Shown: positions 51,045-59,584 of the stretch, piece by piece
Layout of the letters: every line of letters starts with the position of its first letter
How positions within the stretch are numbered: position 1 is the stretch's first letter
NCBI GenBank assembly: GCA_041879425.1
Contig: CP090854.1
Location: forward strand, 1,240,001-1,304,000
Direction of reading: 5' to 3'
Origin: Vibrio pomeroyi
Lineage (GTDB): Bacteria > Pseudomonadota > Gammaproteobacteria > Enterobacterales > Vibrionaceae
Length of the DNA: 64,000 bases
Notes under the pieces: model-generated
What the model saw: only the letters and a program-made list of their open reading frames with translations
Told to the model about the DNA's origin: nothing
Databases searched by the model: none
Translations under genes and position numbers: made by a program

Positions 51045-54000
51045 AGTAAATAACAAGCCTCAAAATGACGATCAACAGGGTGATGATCAGATCACAGGTG
51101 TTGCTTCTTACTTTATACGTAACAAAGTCATTAGCTGGATGCTATCCCTGATCTTTCTTATTGGTGGTGTTTCTGCATTCTTTGGTTTGGGTCGTCTAGA
51201 AGATCCTGCCTTCACTATCAAAGATGCAATGGTTGTGACCTCTTACCCTGGGGCTACCCCTCAGCAAGTGGAAGAGGAAGTGACTTATCCACTAGAGAAA
51301 GCAATCCAACAGCTTACTTATGTGGATGAAGTGAACTCTATCTCAAGCCGTGGCCTGTCTCAGGTAACGGTAACGATGAAGAATAACTACGGCCCCGATG
51401 ATCTTCCGCAAATATGGGATGAACTTCGTCGAAAAGTGAATGATTTGAAGGTCGAACTGCCGCCGGGTGTGAATGACCCTCAAGTTATCGATGACTTCGG
51501 TGACGTTTACGGTATTTTGCTCGCGGTAACGGGCGATGGCTACAGTTATAAAGAGCTGCTGGATTACATTGATTACCTAAGGCGAGAGCTGGAGTTGGTT
51601 GATGGGGTCAGTAAGGTCTCTGTTTCTGGCCAACAACAAGAGCAAGTATTCATTGAGATATCAATGAAGCGGATAAGCTCATTGGGTCTGTCTCCAAGCA
51701 CGGTATTTAATCTTTTATCGACTCAAAACATTGTATCAAGTGCGGGTGCGGTAAGAATTGGCGACGAATACATTCGGATCCATCCAACGGGTGAGTTCCA
51801 GAATGTTGAACAGCTTGGCGATTTGATTCTGACTGAAGGTGGGGCTCAAGGTCTCATCTATTTGAAAGACGTAGCAGACGTCACTCGTGGCTATGTTGAA
51901 GTACCAAGTAATATCATTGGCTACAACGGTAAGCTTGCACTCAACCTTGGTGTCTCTTTTGCGCAAGGTGTAAACGTGGTTGCGGTGGGTGAAGCCTTTG
52001 ATCGAAGACTTGCTGAGCTTAAGTACCAACAACCTGTCGGCATCGATATCTCTGAGGTTTACAACCAACCGAAAGAGGTAGATAAATCGGTAAGTGGATT
52101 TGTAGTGAGCTTAGGTCAGGCGGTTGCGATCGTAATCGTGGTTCTCCTGTTCTTCATGGGGCTACGTTCCGGCCTGTTGATAGGTTTGATACTGCTGTTG
52201 ACCGTTTTCGGTACCTTCATTTTCATGCAGTACTTCAAGATTGACCTCCAACGTATTTCATTAGGCGCATTGGTTATCGCCTTGGGGATGCTGGTGGATA
52301 ATGCCATTGTGGTGGTGGAAGGGATATTGATCGGCACGCAGAAGGGGCGAACCCGGATGCAGGCCGCCACCGATATCGTAACCCAAACCAAATGGCCGCT
52401 GTTGGGTGCAACCGTTATTGCGGTGACCGCTTTTGCGCCGATCGGCTTGTCTGAAGACTCAACCGGCGAATACTGTGGCACCTTGTTTACGGTTCTACTT
52501 ATCTCACTCATGCTGAGTTGGTTTACAGCAATCTCAATTACACCATTCTTTGCTGACATGTTCTTCAAAGGTCAGAAGGTTGACCCTGATAACGAAGGCA
52601 AAGACCCATACAACGGGATGGTTTTTGTTATCTATAAAAACTTCCTTGAGTTCTGTATGAAGCGTGCGTGGCTCACCATGTTCGTTCTGATTATTGGTTT
52701 GGGTGCGAGTGTTTACGGTTTTGGTTTTGTAAAACAAGCCTTCTTCCCATCTTCTACTACGCCAATGTTCCAAGTGGATGTTTGGATGCCGGAAGGGACC
52801 GATATTCGTGCGACCAACACCAAGCTTAAAGTGCTTGAAGGTTGGTTAGCAGAGCAGGAAGAAGTTGAGCACATCACGACGACAGCAGGTAAAGGTCTAC
52901 AACGTTTCATGCTGACTTACTCACCAGAGAAAAGTTATAGCGCATACGGCGAAATAACGGTTCGTGTGAAGAGCTATGAAGTGCTTGAAGGGCTGATGCT
53001 ACGTTTCCGTGAACATGTAAATGGTCAGTTCCCTGAGATCGACTACAAGCTGAAACAAATCGAATTAGGCCCTGGTGGCGGTGCGAAAATTGAAGCGCGA
53101 ATCGTAGGTTCTGATCCAACGGTATTACGTTCAATTGCATCTCAAGTGATGGAAATCATGCGTGCTGATGATGGTGCATTTAACGTTCGTCACGACTGGC
53201 GTGAAAGAACTAAGGTGTTAGAACCTCAGTTCAACGAAAGCCAAGCACGTCGTTACGGTATCACTAAGTCTGACGTAGATGATTTCCTAGCGATGTCTTT
53301 CTCTGGTAAATCGATTGGTGTGTACCGTGATGGTACTACGCTGATGCCTATCGTGGCTCGTTTGCCTGAAGATGAGCGTGTTGATATCCGTAACATCGAA
53401 GGCATGAAAATTTGGAGCCCAGCACTAAGTGAGTACATTCCACTGCAACAAGTAACGCTAGGTTACGAACTGGAATGGGAAGACCCGCTGATCATCCGTA
53501 AGAACCGTAAGCGTATGCTGACGGTCATGGCGGATCCAGATCTACTGGGTGAAGAAACGGCTTCGACTCTACAGAAACGCTTACAACCACAAATTGAAGC
53601 GATTGAGATGCCACCGGGTTACTCATTGGAATGGGGGGGTGAATATGAGTCGTCGGCAGATGCACAGGCGTCACTGTTTACAACCATGCCTCTGGGTTAC
53701 TTGTTCATGTTCTTAATCACGGTGTTCTTGTTTAACTCGGTGAAAGAGCCTCTGATTGTTTGGTTAACGGTGCCACTCGCCTTGATAGGGGTGACGACAG
53801 GCTTGTTAGCCTTGAATACACCATTCGGCTTTATGGCGCTGTTGGGCTTCTTGAGTCTATCTGGGATGCTTCTGAAGAACGGTATCGTACTGCTTGATCA
53901 AATTGAGATTGAGATGAAGTCAGGTAAAGATCCATATCTAGCGGTTGTTGATGCGGCACTGAGTCGTGTTCGTCCGGTATGTATGGCGGCGATCACTACT

Positions 54001-54147
54001 ATTCTTGGTATGATCCCTCTGCTACCAGATATTTTCTTCAAACCAATGGCAGTAACCATTATGTTTGGTTTGGGCTTTGCGACTGTACTCACGCTAATCG
54101 TAGTACCTGTGCTGTATCGTCTATTCCATAAAATTGAAGTGGCTTAA
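51037..54147 (+). CDS. vexK: RND efflux pump inner-membrane protein VexK
   Basis: Proton-driven drug exporter of the HAE-1 class, 1036 residues, with two sets of six transmembrane segments and two large periplasmic domains. Start SYFIRNKVISWMLSLIFLIGG. In TM4 the proton-relay region reads LVDNAIVVVEG, i.e. Asp-Asn (D421, N422) where AcrB has Asp-Asp; the TM10 lysine is in LLKNGIVLLDQ (about K947). An outer-membrane TolC-type partner is not encoded here. The V. cholerae counterpart contributes to bile and detergent resistance. Confidence 0.92.
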   Translation: MSEVNNKPQNDDQQGDDQITGVASYFIRNKVISWMLSLIFLIGGVSAFFGLGRLEDPAFTIKDAMVVTSYPGATPQQVEEEVTYPLEKAIQQLTYVDEVNSISSRGLSQVTVTMKNNYGPDDLPQIWDELRRKVNDLKVELPPGVNDPQVIDDFGDVYGILLAVTGDGYSYKELLDYIDYLRRELELVDGVSKVSVSGQQQEQVFIEISMKRISSLGLSPSTVFNLLSTQNIVSSAGAVRIGDEYIRIHPTGEFQNVEQLGDLILTEGGAQGLIYLKDVADVTRGYVEVPSNIIGYNGKLALNLGVSFAQGVNVVAVGEAFDRRLAELKYQQPVGIDISEVYNQPKEVDKSVSGFVVSLGQAVAIVIVVLLFFMGLRSGLLIGLILLLTVFGTFIFMQYFKIDLQRISLGALVIALGMLVDNAIVVVEGILIGTQKGRTRMQAATDIVTQTKWPLLGATVIAVTAFAPIGLSEDSTGEYCGTLFTVLLISLMLSWFTAISITPFFADMFFKGQKVDPDNEGKDPYNGMVFVIYKNFLEFCMKRAWLTMFVLIIGLGASVYGFGFVKQAFFPSSTTPMFQVDVWMPEGTDIRATNTKLKVLEGWLAEQEEVEHITTTAGKGLQRFMLTYSPEKSYSAYGEITVRVKSYEVLEGLMLRFREHVNGQFPEIDYKLKQIELGPGGGAKIEARIVGSDPTVLRSIASQVMEIMRADDGAFNVRHDWRERTKVLEPQFNESQARRYGITKSDVDDFLAMSFSGKSIGVYRDGTTLMPIVARLPEDERVDIRNIEGMKIWSPALSEYIPLQQVTLGYELEWEDPLIIRKNRKRMLTVMADPDLLGEETASTLQKRLQPQIEAIEMPPGYSLEWGGEYESSADAQASLFTTMPLGYLFMFLITVFLFNSVKEPLIVWLTVPLALIGVTTGLLALNTPFGFMALLGFLSLSGMLLKNGIVLLDQIEIEMKSGKDPYLAVVDAALSRVRPVCMAAITTILGMIPLLPDIFFKPMAVTIMFGLGFATVLTLIVVPVLYRLFHKIEVA

Positions 54148-54164
54148 CGCCAACTAACCTTTGA

Positions 54165-54197
54165 AATAATGCCCCTAATTGGGGCATTATTTTTATG
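54165..54197 (+). terminator. Intrinsic terminator of vexIJK
   Basis: AAATAATGCCCC / GGGGCATTATTT with loop TAATT and T tract, 18 bases after vexK. Confidence 0.9.
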
Positions 54198-54224
54198 TAC
54201 GATTACTAAAAAGAGGCCATCGAG

Positions 54225-54791
54225 ATGGAAGCAAATACAGTGGACAGAACATGTGCGTGGGCACTGAAACATGAGCTTGAAAGGGAGTATCACGATGCAG
54301 AGTGGGGCGTGCCTGTTTATGATGACCAAGTGTTATTTGAGTTCATTACGTTAGAAGGTGCTCAAGCTGGCCTGAGTTGGATTACGATACTCAAAAAACG
54401 CGAAGGCTATCGTGCTGCATTTGAAAACTACGAACTCAATAAGCTAGCTGCACTTAATGAAGACAATGTGCCAAACATCATTGAAAACTTCGATGTGGTT
54501 AAACATAAAGGTAAGATTGCCTCGGTTTACAACAATGCGCGTGCAACGCTTGAACTTCAGAAAGAGTTTGGGTCTCTATCTAATGCTTTATGGCAGTTTG
54601 TTGATAATAAGGTGATCGTAAATCAATGGACAGAGATGTCTCAAGTCCCGGCTTCGACAGAGCAATCCAAAGCGATGAGCAAGTTTTTGAAGAAAAGAGG
54701 ATTCAAGTTTGTAGGAGAAACAATCTGTTACGCGTTTATGCAAGCAACAGGTATGGTTAATGACCATTTAGTTGGTTGTCCTTACAAATAA
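54225..54791 (+). CDS. tag: DNA-3-methyladenine glycosylase I
   Basis: Base-excision glycosylase that removes 3-methyladenine. 188 residues, HhH-superfamily fold with zinc bound by an N-terminal Cys-His and C-terminal His-Cys (RTCAWAL, YHDAEWGVP, and MVNDHLVGCPYK). Substrate-pocket block EGAQAGLSWITILKKREGYRAAF is complete. ATG 54225 with AGAGG upstream; GTG 54240 is possible. Confidence 0.95.
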   Translation: MEANTVDRTCAWALKHELEREYHDAEWGVPVYDDQVLFEFITLEGAQAGLSWITILKKREGYRAAFENYELNKLAALNEDNVPNIIENFDVVKHKGKIASVYNNARATLELQKEFGSLSNALWQFVDNKVIVNQWTEMSQVPASTEQSKAMSKFLKKRGFKFVGETICYAFMQATGMVNDHLVGCPYK

Positions 54792-54900
54792 AAATGTTAT
54801 TTATTGTCGCGAAATAATTGCGTGAAAATGGGAAAATTCACTGGTCATTTATAAACTATTCAATATCATATGCGACCGAATTAAAACCTAGAAGACGATA

Positions 54901-55839
54901 GTGAAACAACAAAGCTACCAAATTTGTGATGCTAGTTATGATCCCTTGCTAAGGCAGTTTGTGCGTGAAGATGGCCACGTAGAAACTATCGCGCCGTTAG
55001 AAGGTAAGGTGTTCCTGTTCTTGCTAGAGAATGCGGGTGAATGCATTGAACGAGGCCTGATATTTGATAGGTGTTGGGGCAATGTGATTGTCTCAGAACA
55101 AGCTCTCACCAATGTAATCTCCAAGATTCGCAAAACCCTTTCTCGAGTCACTTGTGGTTGTGCGACGATTCGTACCGTGAGTAAAACGGGTTATTCGCTT
55201 GAAATCAATGAGTCGGTAAAGCCTAGCAAAACTGAAGTTGTATCTTCTCCAGTGACGACAGAGGCGCGTGAATCAAACTCTTCGTCTGTCGCTCAAGAAA
55301 CGTTGGTAGCAACTGAAACCTCTGCCGATGATAAGAAGACAACGGCAGAGGTTTCAGAACTCAATATTTCATCGAAGCAAGAACAGAGCTTAGCTGAGCT
55401 AGAGCCTTCAAATTCGAAAAGCAAAGCGCACCTCGTTAAAGCAGGTTATCTAGTCGCGTTGATTTGTGTAGTCGTAACGGCGTTCAACCTTTTCCAAACC
55501 TATTATGCGCCAATGCCTTATTTTGTTGATAAGACGGAATATCGAGATAGTTACACAGACAATACCAATCAATACTTTTTCCACATTGTTCACGATGAAG
55601 CCTATTCATTGCCAGCGATTACCCAAAAGCTTACGGATGTGTTGCCGAGTCACTGCAACGTTGACGTCTTTGTTCGTATTTACCCATCTGTTGATCAGCC
55701 TGAAAATGATGCTTTGTATATGTTGGTTCAAAGGAAGGATGGCGAGGCCCTCAATTACGGGGCGACGATTTTCAATGTCGAGACGTCTTTTGACTCATTT
55801 TCAGCTCATATGGAAAAGAGGAGCTACTTTTGCGATTAA
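54901..55839 (+). CDS. ToxR-like membrane-bound winged-helix regulator
   Basis: 312 residues. N-terminal OmpR/PhoB-type winged helix at about 10-105 (LEGKVFLFLLENAGECIERGLIFDRCWG, SEQALTNVISKIRKTL, TIRTVSKTGYSL). A Ser/Thr/Glu-rich linker (about 110-175) leads to one transmembrane helix (about 179-198) and a periplasmic domain of about 110 residues with two cysteines (C252, C311) that could form a disulfide as in ToxR. Start GTG at 54901 with only a weak ribosome-binding site. The next gene overlaps it by ten bases and encodes a small membrane-anchored partner; this pairing is typical of ToxR/ToxS and VtrA/VtrC. Target genes and signal are unknown. Confidence 0.85.
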   Translation: MKQQSYQICDASYDPLLRQFVREDGHVETIAPLEGKVFLFLLENAGECIERGLIFDRCWGNVIVSEQALTNVISKIRKTLSRVTCGCATIRTVSKTGYSLEINESVKPSKTEVVSSPVTTEARESNSSSVAQETLVATETSADDKKTTAEVSELNISSKQEQSLAELEPSNSKSKAHLVKAGYLVALICVVVTAFNLFQTYYAPMPYFVDKTEYRDSYTDNTNQYFFHIVHDEAYSLPAITQKLTDVLPSHCNVDVFVRIYPSVDQPENDALYMLVQRKDGEALNYGATIFNVETSFDSFSAHMEKRSYFCD

Positions 55840-56300
55840 TTGGCTTACTCATTCTATTGGCAATTGCTGCAGCAAGCTTTTTGTTAGAACAGAACGCATT
55901 AGCGGGCACTCGCTGGCACTGTAAAACGCTAAAAACGGATTTCTTATCTCAGGCATTCCAACCGTATCAATCGCTTTATGAGCGAATGAGTATTACTTTT
56001 CAGTCTGACCAAACTTTTAGTATGAGAGAGTTTGTGACGATCACTGAGAAAGGCGGCAACGAAGGCACAATGGAAAATCTTTATTCCGGTTACTACGGTC
56101 TTGATGGGAATCATTTGTCGATGAGTATTATTGATGTGAGAACTGCCACTCCGTTTCATGATCCGATCATTAATCAGGAATACAGTGAGTACAAAGGGGT
56201 GACTATCGACTACTTGATCTTGGAGAAAGATCAGTCCCTGTATCTGTTTAATGAACACCGCTCAGAAATCTTCAACTGGACGTGCTTTAAGGTTCAATAA
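55830..56300 (+). CDS. Small membrane-anchored partner of the ToxR-like regulator
   Basis: 156 residues. An N-terminal transmembrane anchor (about 3-20) is followed by a periplasmic beta-rich domain beginning GTRWHCK (C31) and ending NWTCFKVQ (C152); these two cysteines could join the ends of a barrel. The start is TTG at 55830, backed by GAGGAG six bases upstream and overlapping the regulator stop by ten bases. Order, size, topology and overlap match ToxS-, VtrC- or FidL-type co-components that form a joint sensor with the regulator's periplasmic domain. No sequence identity to those can be judged by eye, so the assignment is structural inference. Confidence 0.72.
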   Translation: MRLIGLLILLAIAAASFLLEQNALAGTRWHCKTLKTDFLSQAFQPYQSLYERMSITFQSDQTFSMREFVTITEKGGNEGTMENLYSGYYGLDGNHLSMSIIDVRTATPFHDPIINQEYSEYKGVTIDYLILEKDQSLYLFNEHRSEIFNWTCFKVQ

Positions 56301-56346
56301 TGAGCGCGTCAGTAATGGGACTGTAGACAACTGATAGGCAGAACTG

Positions 56347-56374
56347 AAAAAGGCAGGAATATCCTGCCTTTTTG
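56347..56374. terminator. Bidirectional terminator between the regulator cassette and metC
   Basis: AAAAAGGCAGGA / TCCTGCCTTTTT with a 3-base loop lies between convergent genes. Confidence 0.88.
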
Positions 56375-56397
56375 CTTATTGAACCTAACGTGTCAGA

Positions 56398-57582
56398 TTA
56401 AACCAGAGCGTTGTAACGTTCCAATCCAGCCTCTAGGTCTGCAATCAAATCATCGACATCTTCTAAACCGATATGAACTCGAATCAGAGTACCTTCGAAG
56501 TTTGGATTCGCTACCGTTCTTAAGCTATCAAAACTGCTTGGCTCGTTCGCTAGAATCAAGCTCTCGAAACCACCCCATGAGTAACCCATGCTGAAGTGTG
56601 TCATGCCATCAAGCAGTGCTGTCGTTGCTTTTGTGTTTGAGTTCTTTAGAACAAACGAGAACAGGCCATTGCCGCCGGTAAAATCTCGTTTGAAGAACTC
56701 ATGACCCGGGCAAGACTCAAGAGCAGGGTGACGAACATGGTCAACCTCAGGGCGAGTTTCTAGCCATTTAGCGACTTTCAAGCTGCTCTCTGCGTGTTGG
56801 CGTAGGCGAACATCAAGAGTACGGATACCACGAAGACCAAGGTAAGCATCATCTGGTGAAACGCATTGTCCCATCAAGTAGCTCTGTTCACGCAGTTGAT
56901 CCCAACATTTCTCGTTGGCTACCGCAGTGCCTAGCATGACATCTGAGTGACCCACTATGTACTTGGTCGCCGCTTGGATAGAGATATCAACACCAAAATC
57001 GAACGGTGAGAAGTTAACGCCTGCTGCCCATGTGTTATCTAGCATCACGATGATGTCGTGTTCGTGGGCAATACGCGCGAGCGTTGGAATGTCCTGGACT
57101 TCCATGGTGACTGAACCCGGAGACTCGGTAAATAGCACCTTAGTATTTGGCTTGATGAGATCTTGGATGCCTTCACCAATCGTTGGTTCGTAGTAAGTTG
57201 TCTCTACACCCATCTTCTTCATGATGGTGTCACAGAAATCACGCGTCGGTTCGTAACAGGTGTCGACCATCAGAATATGGTCGCCTGTTTCTACAAAAGA
57301 GAGAATGGCGTTAGAGATAGCTGCTGTACCACAAGGGTAGAGTGCACAGCCTGTGCCTCCTTCCACTTCCACCATGGCATCTTGGAAGGCGAAATGAGTG
57401 TTGGTACCACGACGTCCGTAAAAAAGTGTTTTGTTAGCGCGGTTAATCGTAGCTTTACGCTTCTCTTCCACTGAGTTGAATACGACAGTTGAAGCGCGCT
57501 GTACTGGTGGGTTAACGACACCATTGGTCCACTTCTTATCACGACCTGCGGTGATCAGCTTAGTGGTTTTGTTCTCGGACAT
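56398..57582 (-). CDS. metC: Cystathionine beta-lyase MetC
   Basis: PLP enzyme that splits cystathionine to homocysteine, pyruvate and ammonia in methionine synthesis. 394 residues. The PLP lysine is in IQAATKYIVGHSDVMLG (about K207), with YGRRGTNTHFAFQ and LDNTWAAG conserved. The WGGFESL stretch near the C-terminus is typical for MetC rather than MetB. No MetJ box is evident upstream. Confidence 0.95.
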   Translation of the reverse strand: MSENKTTKLITAGRDKKWTNGVVNPPVQRASTVVFNSVEEKRKATINRANKTLFYGRRGTNTHFAFQDAMVEVEGGTGCALYPCGTAAISNAILSFVETGDHILMVDTCYEPTRDFCDTIMKKMGVETTYYEPTIGEGIQDLIKPNTKVLFTESPGSVTMEVQDIPTLARIAHEHDIIVMLDNTWAAGVNFSPFDFGVDISIQAATKYIVGHSDVMLGTAVANEKCWDQLREQSYLMGQCVSPDDAYLGLRGIRTLDVRLRQHAESSLKVAKWLETRPEVDHVRHPALESCPGHEFFKRDFTGGNGLFSFVLKNSNTKATTALLDGMTHFSMGYSWGGFESLILANEPSSFDSLRTVANPNFEGTLIRVHIGLEDVDDLIADLEAGLERYNALV

Positions 57583-57680
57583 GCTGTGAATTCCTTATCA
57601 ATCGGTTATGTCCTATTTAAAACATGCCAATAGCCTTTAAAGCAAGAGGGGAGCGGGAGTTTTTACGCTTTTCTTTCGCT

Positions 57681-57757
57681 TTTTAACCTTTCACTTAATT
57701 AACGGTGAAAGGTTAAAAATTTACGGGAGGAAGTGATGAGCCGCAATTGACTCATCA
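57681..57757. repeat. Two inverted repeats between cls and metC
   Basis: TTTTAACCTTTCAC (57681-57694) is exactly complementary to GTGAAAGGTTAAAA (57705-57718), a 14-bp stem with a 10-base loop. A second hairpin pairs TGATGAG (57734-57740) with CTCATCA (57751-57757). Neither is followed by a proper T tract. They lie just downstream of cls and upstream of metC and may protect the cls transcript 3' end or act as an operator for metC. Confidence 0.7.
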
Positions 57758-57763
57758 TAGGTA

Positions 57764-59218
57764 TTACAGCAGAGGATTGAACAAATAGAACAATCTTTCA
57801 AAGAAGCGATTTCGCAAGTTTCTCTGTTCCCACTGTTCCAGTACTACTGGGTGAGATGATTCAATGTACGATTGTTGTAGCTCAGAGAGCTGTTGAGTGA
57901 AGTGCACGTCATCTACGGCTAGAGTCACTTCGAAGTTGAGCCATAGGCTGCGCATGTCGATATTGACCGTTCCGATTAAACAAAACTCTTCATCGATAAC
58001 AACCGACTTAGTATGAAGAAGGCCACCGTAAAACTCGTAGATCTTCACGCCAGCTTCAAGTAACTCAGTATAGAAAGCACGAGAAGCCCACTTAACCATC
58101 AGTGAATCGTTGTTATGTGGAATGATGAGCTCTACGTTAACACCGCGTTGCGCTGTCATCTTCAGTGTCTCTAACAAGTCGGCGCTTGGGACGAAATAGG
58201 GCGTCGTGATACGTACAGAGTGATTCGCCTGATTGATCGCAATGGTGAGCACTTGTAGGATCAAATATTCCGGCATGCCAGGACCAGATGGCACGACTTG
58301 AACAGGGTGATGCGTCATGACCTCTTCAACTGGACATTCTGGTAAATCAGGAAGGATTCGTTCACCGGTTTCCACTTCCCAATCCCAACCGTGAATGGCG
58401 GATAACACGTTAACGGTCGGGCCTGTCACTCGAACCATCACATCAATCCACTGACCTACACCTGAACTCTGTTTGAAGTGAGCTGGGTCTACCATGTTCA
58501 TTGAACCGGTATAGGCAATGGTTTCATCAATCACGATGATCTTGCGATGCTGTCTTAAATCTAAGCGTCGTAGGAAAATACGCCAAGGGCTCACTTCCAG
58601 TGCTTGCACAACGTGAACGCCCGCGTCTTTCATCATGGAGAGCCAGTGGCTTTTAAAAAAGCGCGGGCTGCCCGCAGAATCGAGCAAAACTTTAACATCG
58701 ACACCACGTTTTGCAGCTCGAATGAGAGCAGAGGCAACCGAATCAGTGAGGCCACCAGGGTGCCAAATATAGAAAACCATCTTAATGCTGGTCTGAGCGT
58801 TTTCTATATCTTCGATAATTGCATGTAGGATCTCATTTGGTGAAGATTGCAGCGATAGGGTGTTTCCGCTGAGTGCAGGAATGCCCATTCGATTATTACA
58901 AAGCTCATCGATCTTGTGGATAGGAGAGCCGACCTTTCCTGGCAGGTGGAGCTGGCAATCATCGAGTTTTCTGAACCAATCGCCAAACGGAGTAAACATG
59001 CGATGTGCGCGCTCAGCCCTTTTTCTGCCAAGGTTTAGCTCACCGAAAAGGAAGTAACAAGCGACACCAACAATTGGGATAATGTAGATAACCATCAACC
59101 ACGCGAGAGAAACACTCACAGAGCGTCGTTTTAGTACAACACGCAGTGTTACACCGGCTACGAGAACCCAGTACAACGCGACAGATGCCAAAGTTAAAAA
59201 ATGGTAGAGCTTTTCCAC
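57764..59218 (-). CDS. cls: Cardiolipin synthase (ClsA type)
   Basis: Inner-membrane phospholipase-D family enzyme that joins two phosphatidylglycerols to make cardiolipin. 484 residues. Two N-terminal transmembrane helices (about 8-28 and 38-58), then two HKD motifs: H224-K226-D231 in QHRKIIVIDE and H402-K404-D409 in LHTKSVVIDE. FGELNLGRKRAER after TM2 is typical of ClsA. Single gene. Confidence 0.94.
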   Translation of the reverse strand: MEKLYHFLTLASVALYWVLVAGVTLRVVLKRRSVSVSLAWLMVIYIIPIVGVACYFLFGELNLGRKRAERAHRMFTPFGDWFRKLDDCQLHLPGKVGSPIHKIDELCNNRMGIPALSGNTLSLQSSPNEILHAIIEDIENAQTSIKMVFYIWHPGGLTDSVASALIRAAKRGVDVKVLLDSAGSPRFFKSHWLSMMKDAGVHVVQALEVSPWRIFLRRLDLRQHRKIIVIDETIAYTGSMNMVDPAHFKQSSGVGQWIDVMVRVTGPTVNVLSAIHGWDWEVETGERILPDLPECPVEEVMTHHPVQVVPSGPGMPEYLILQVLTIAINQANHSVRITTPYFVPSADLLETLKMTAQRGVNVELIIPHNNDSLMVKWASRAFYTELLEAGVKIYEFYGGLLHTKSVVIDEEFCLIGTVNIDMRSLWLNFEVTLAVDDVHFTQQLSELQQSYIESSHPVVLEQWEQRNLRNRFFERLFYLFNPLL

Positions 59219-59584
59219 ATTGAATACTCGAAAAAAGAGACACTTAGATAGTAATGCTATTTTACGGATATGGGAATTTAAGGAATCAACTATTTACAAA
59301 TTAGAGCTAAAGCTGTAAACAGGTTATAGTTGTTAAGTTTTGGTTAACTTAAGACGAAAACGATTGTTTTGTATGAAAACGCGGCATTTAACCATAAAAA
59401 TTTACATTGGTAACGAAATATGTACGGTTCGGACTTCCAATTTTATTCTTAAACTGGTTTACTTGCTATATACGAGCGTCAATCAAATCTTTTAGATGTG
59501 TAAATTTTTTTATACATCTTATCTTTTAAAGACGCCACCCAAAGCAAAACACAACATCACATAACACAAAAGTTTGGAGTACAC
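59219..59584. other. AT-rich gap between divergent cls and the NSS symporter
   Basis: No gene. It holds a weak PurR-like 16-mer at 59354-59369 (ACGAAAACGATTGTTT, two mismatches to ANGCAANCGNTTNCNT) and a short inverted repeat AGATGT (59494-59499) / ACATCT (59514-59519). Promoters for both genes must lie here, but I cannot place them. Confidence 0.5.

Noticed and set aside
55505..55924. 139-residue rightward frame spanning the ToxR-like gene and its partner
   Set aside because: It overlaps both better-supported genes in another frame, has no ribosome-binding site, and its composition is unlike its neighbours.
59354..59369. PurR-like site upstream of the NSS symporter
   Set aside because: Two mismatches at conserved positions and no palindrome; too weak to call beside the two perfect sites.
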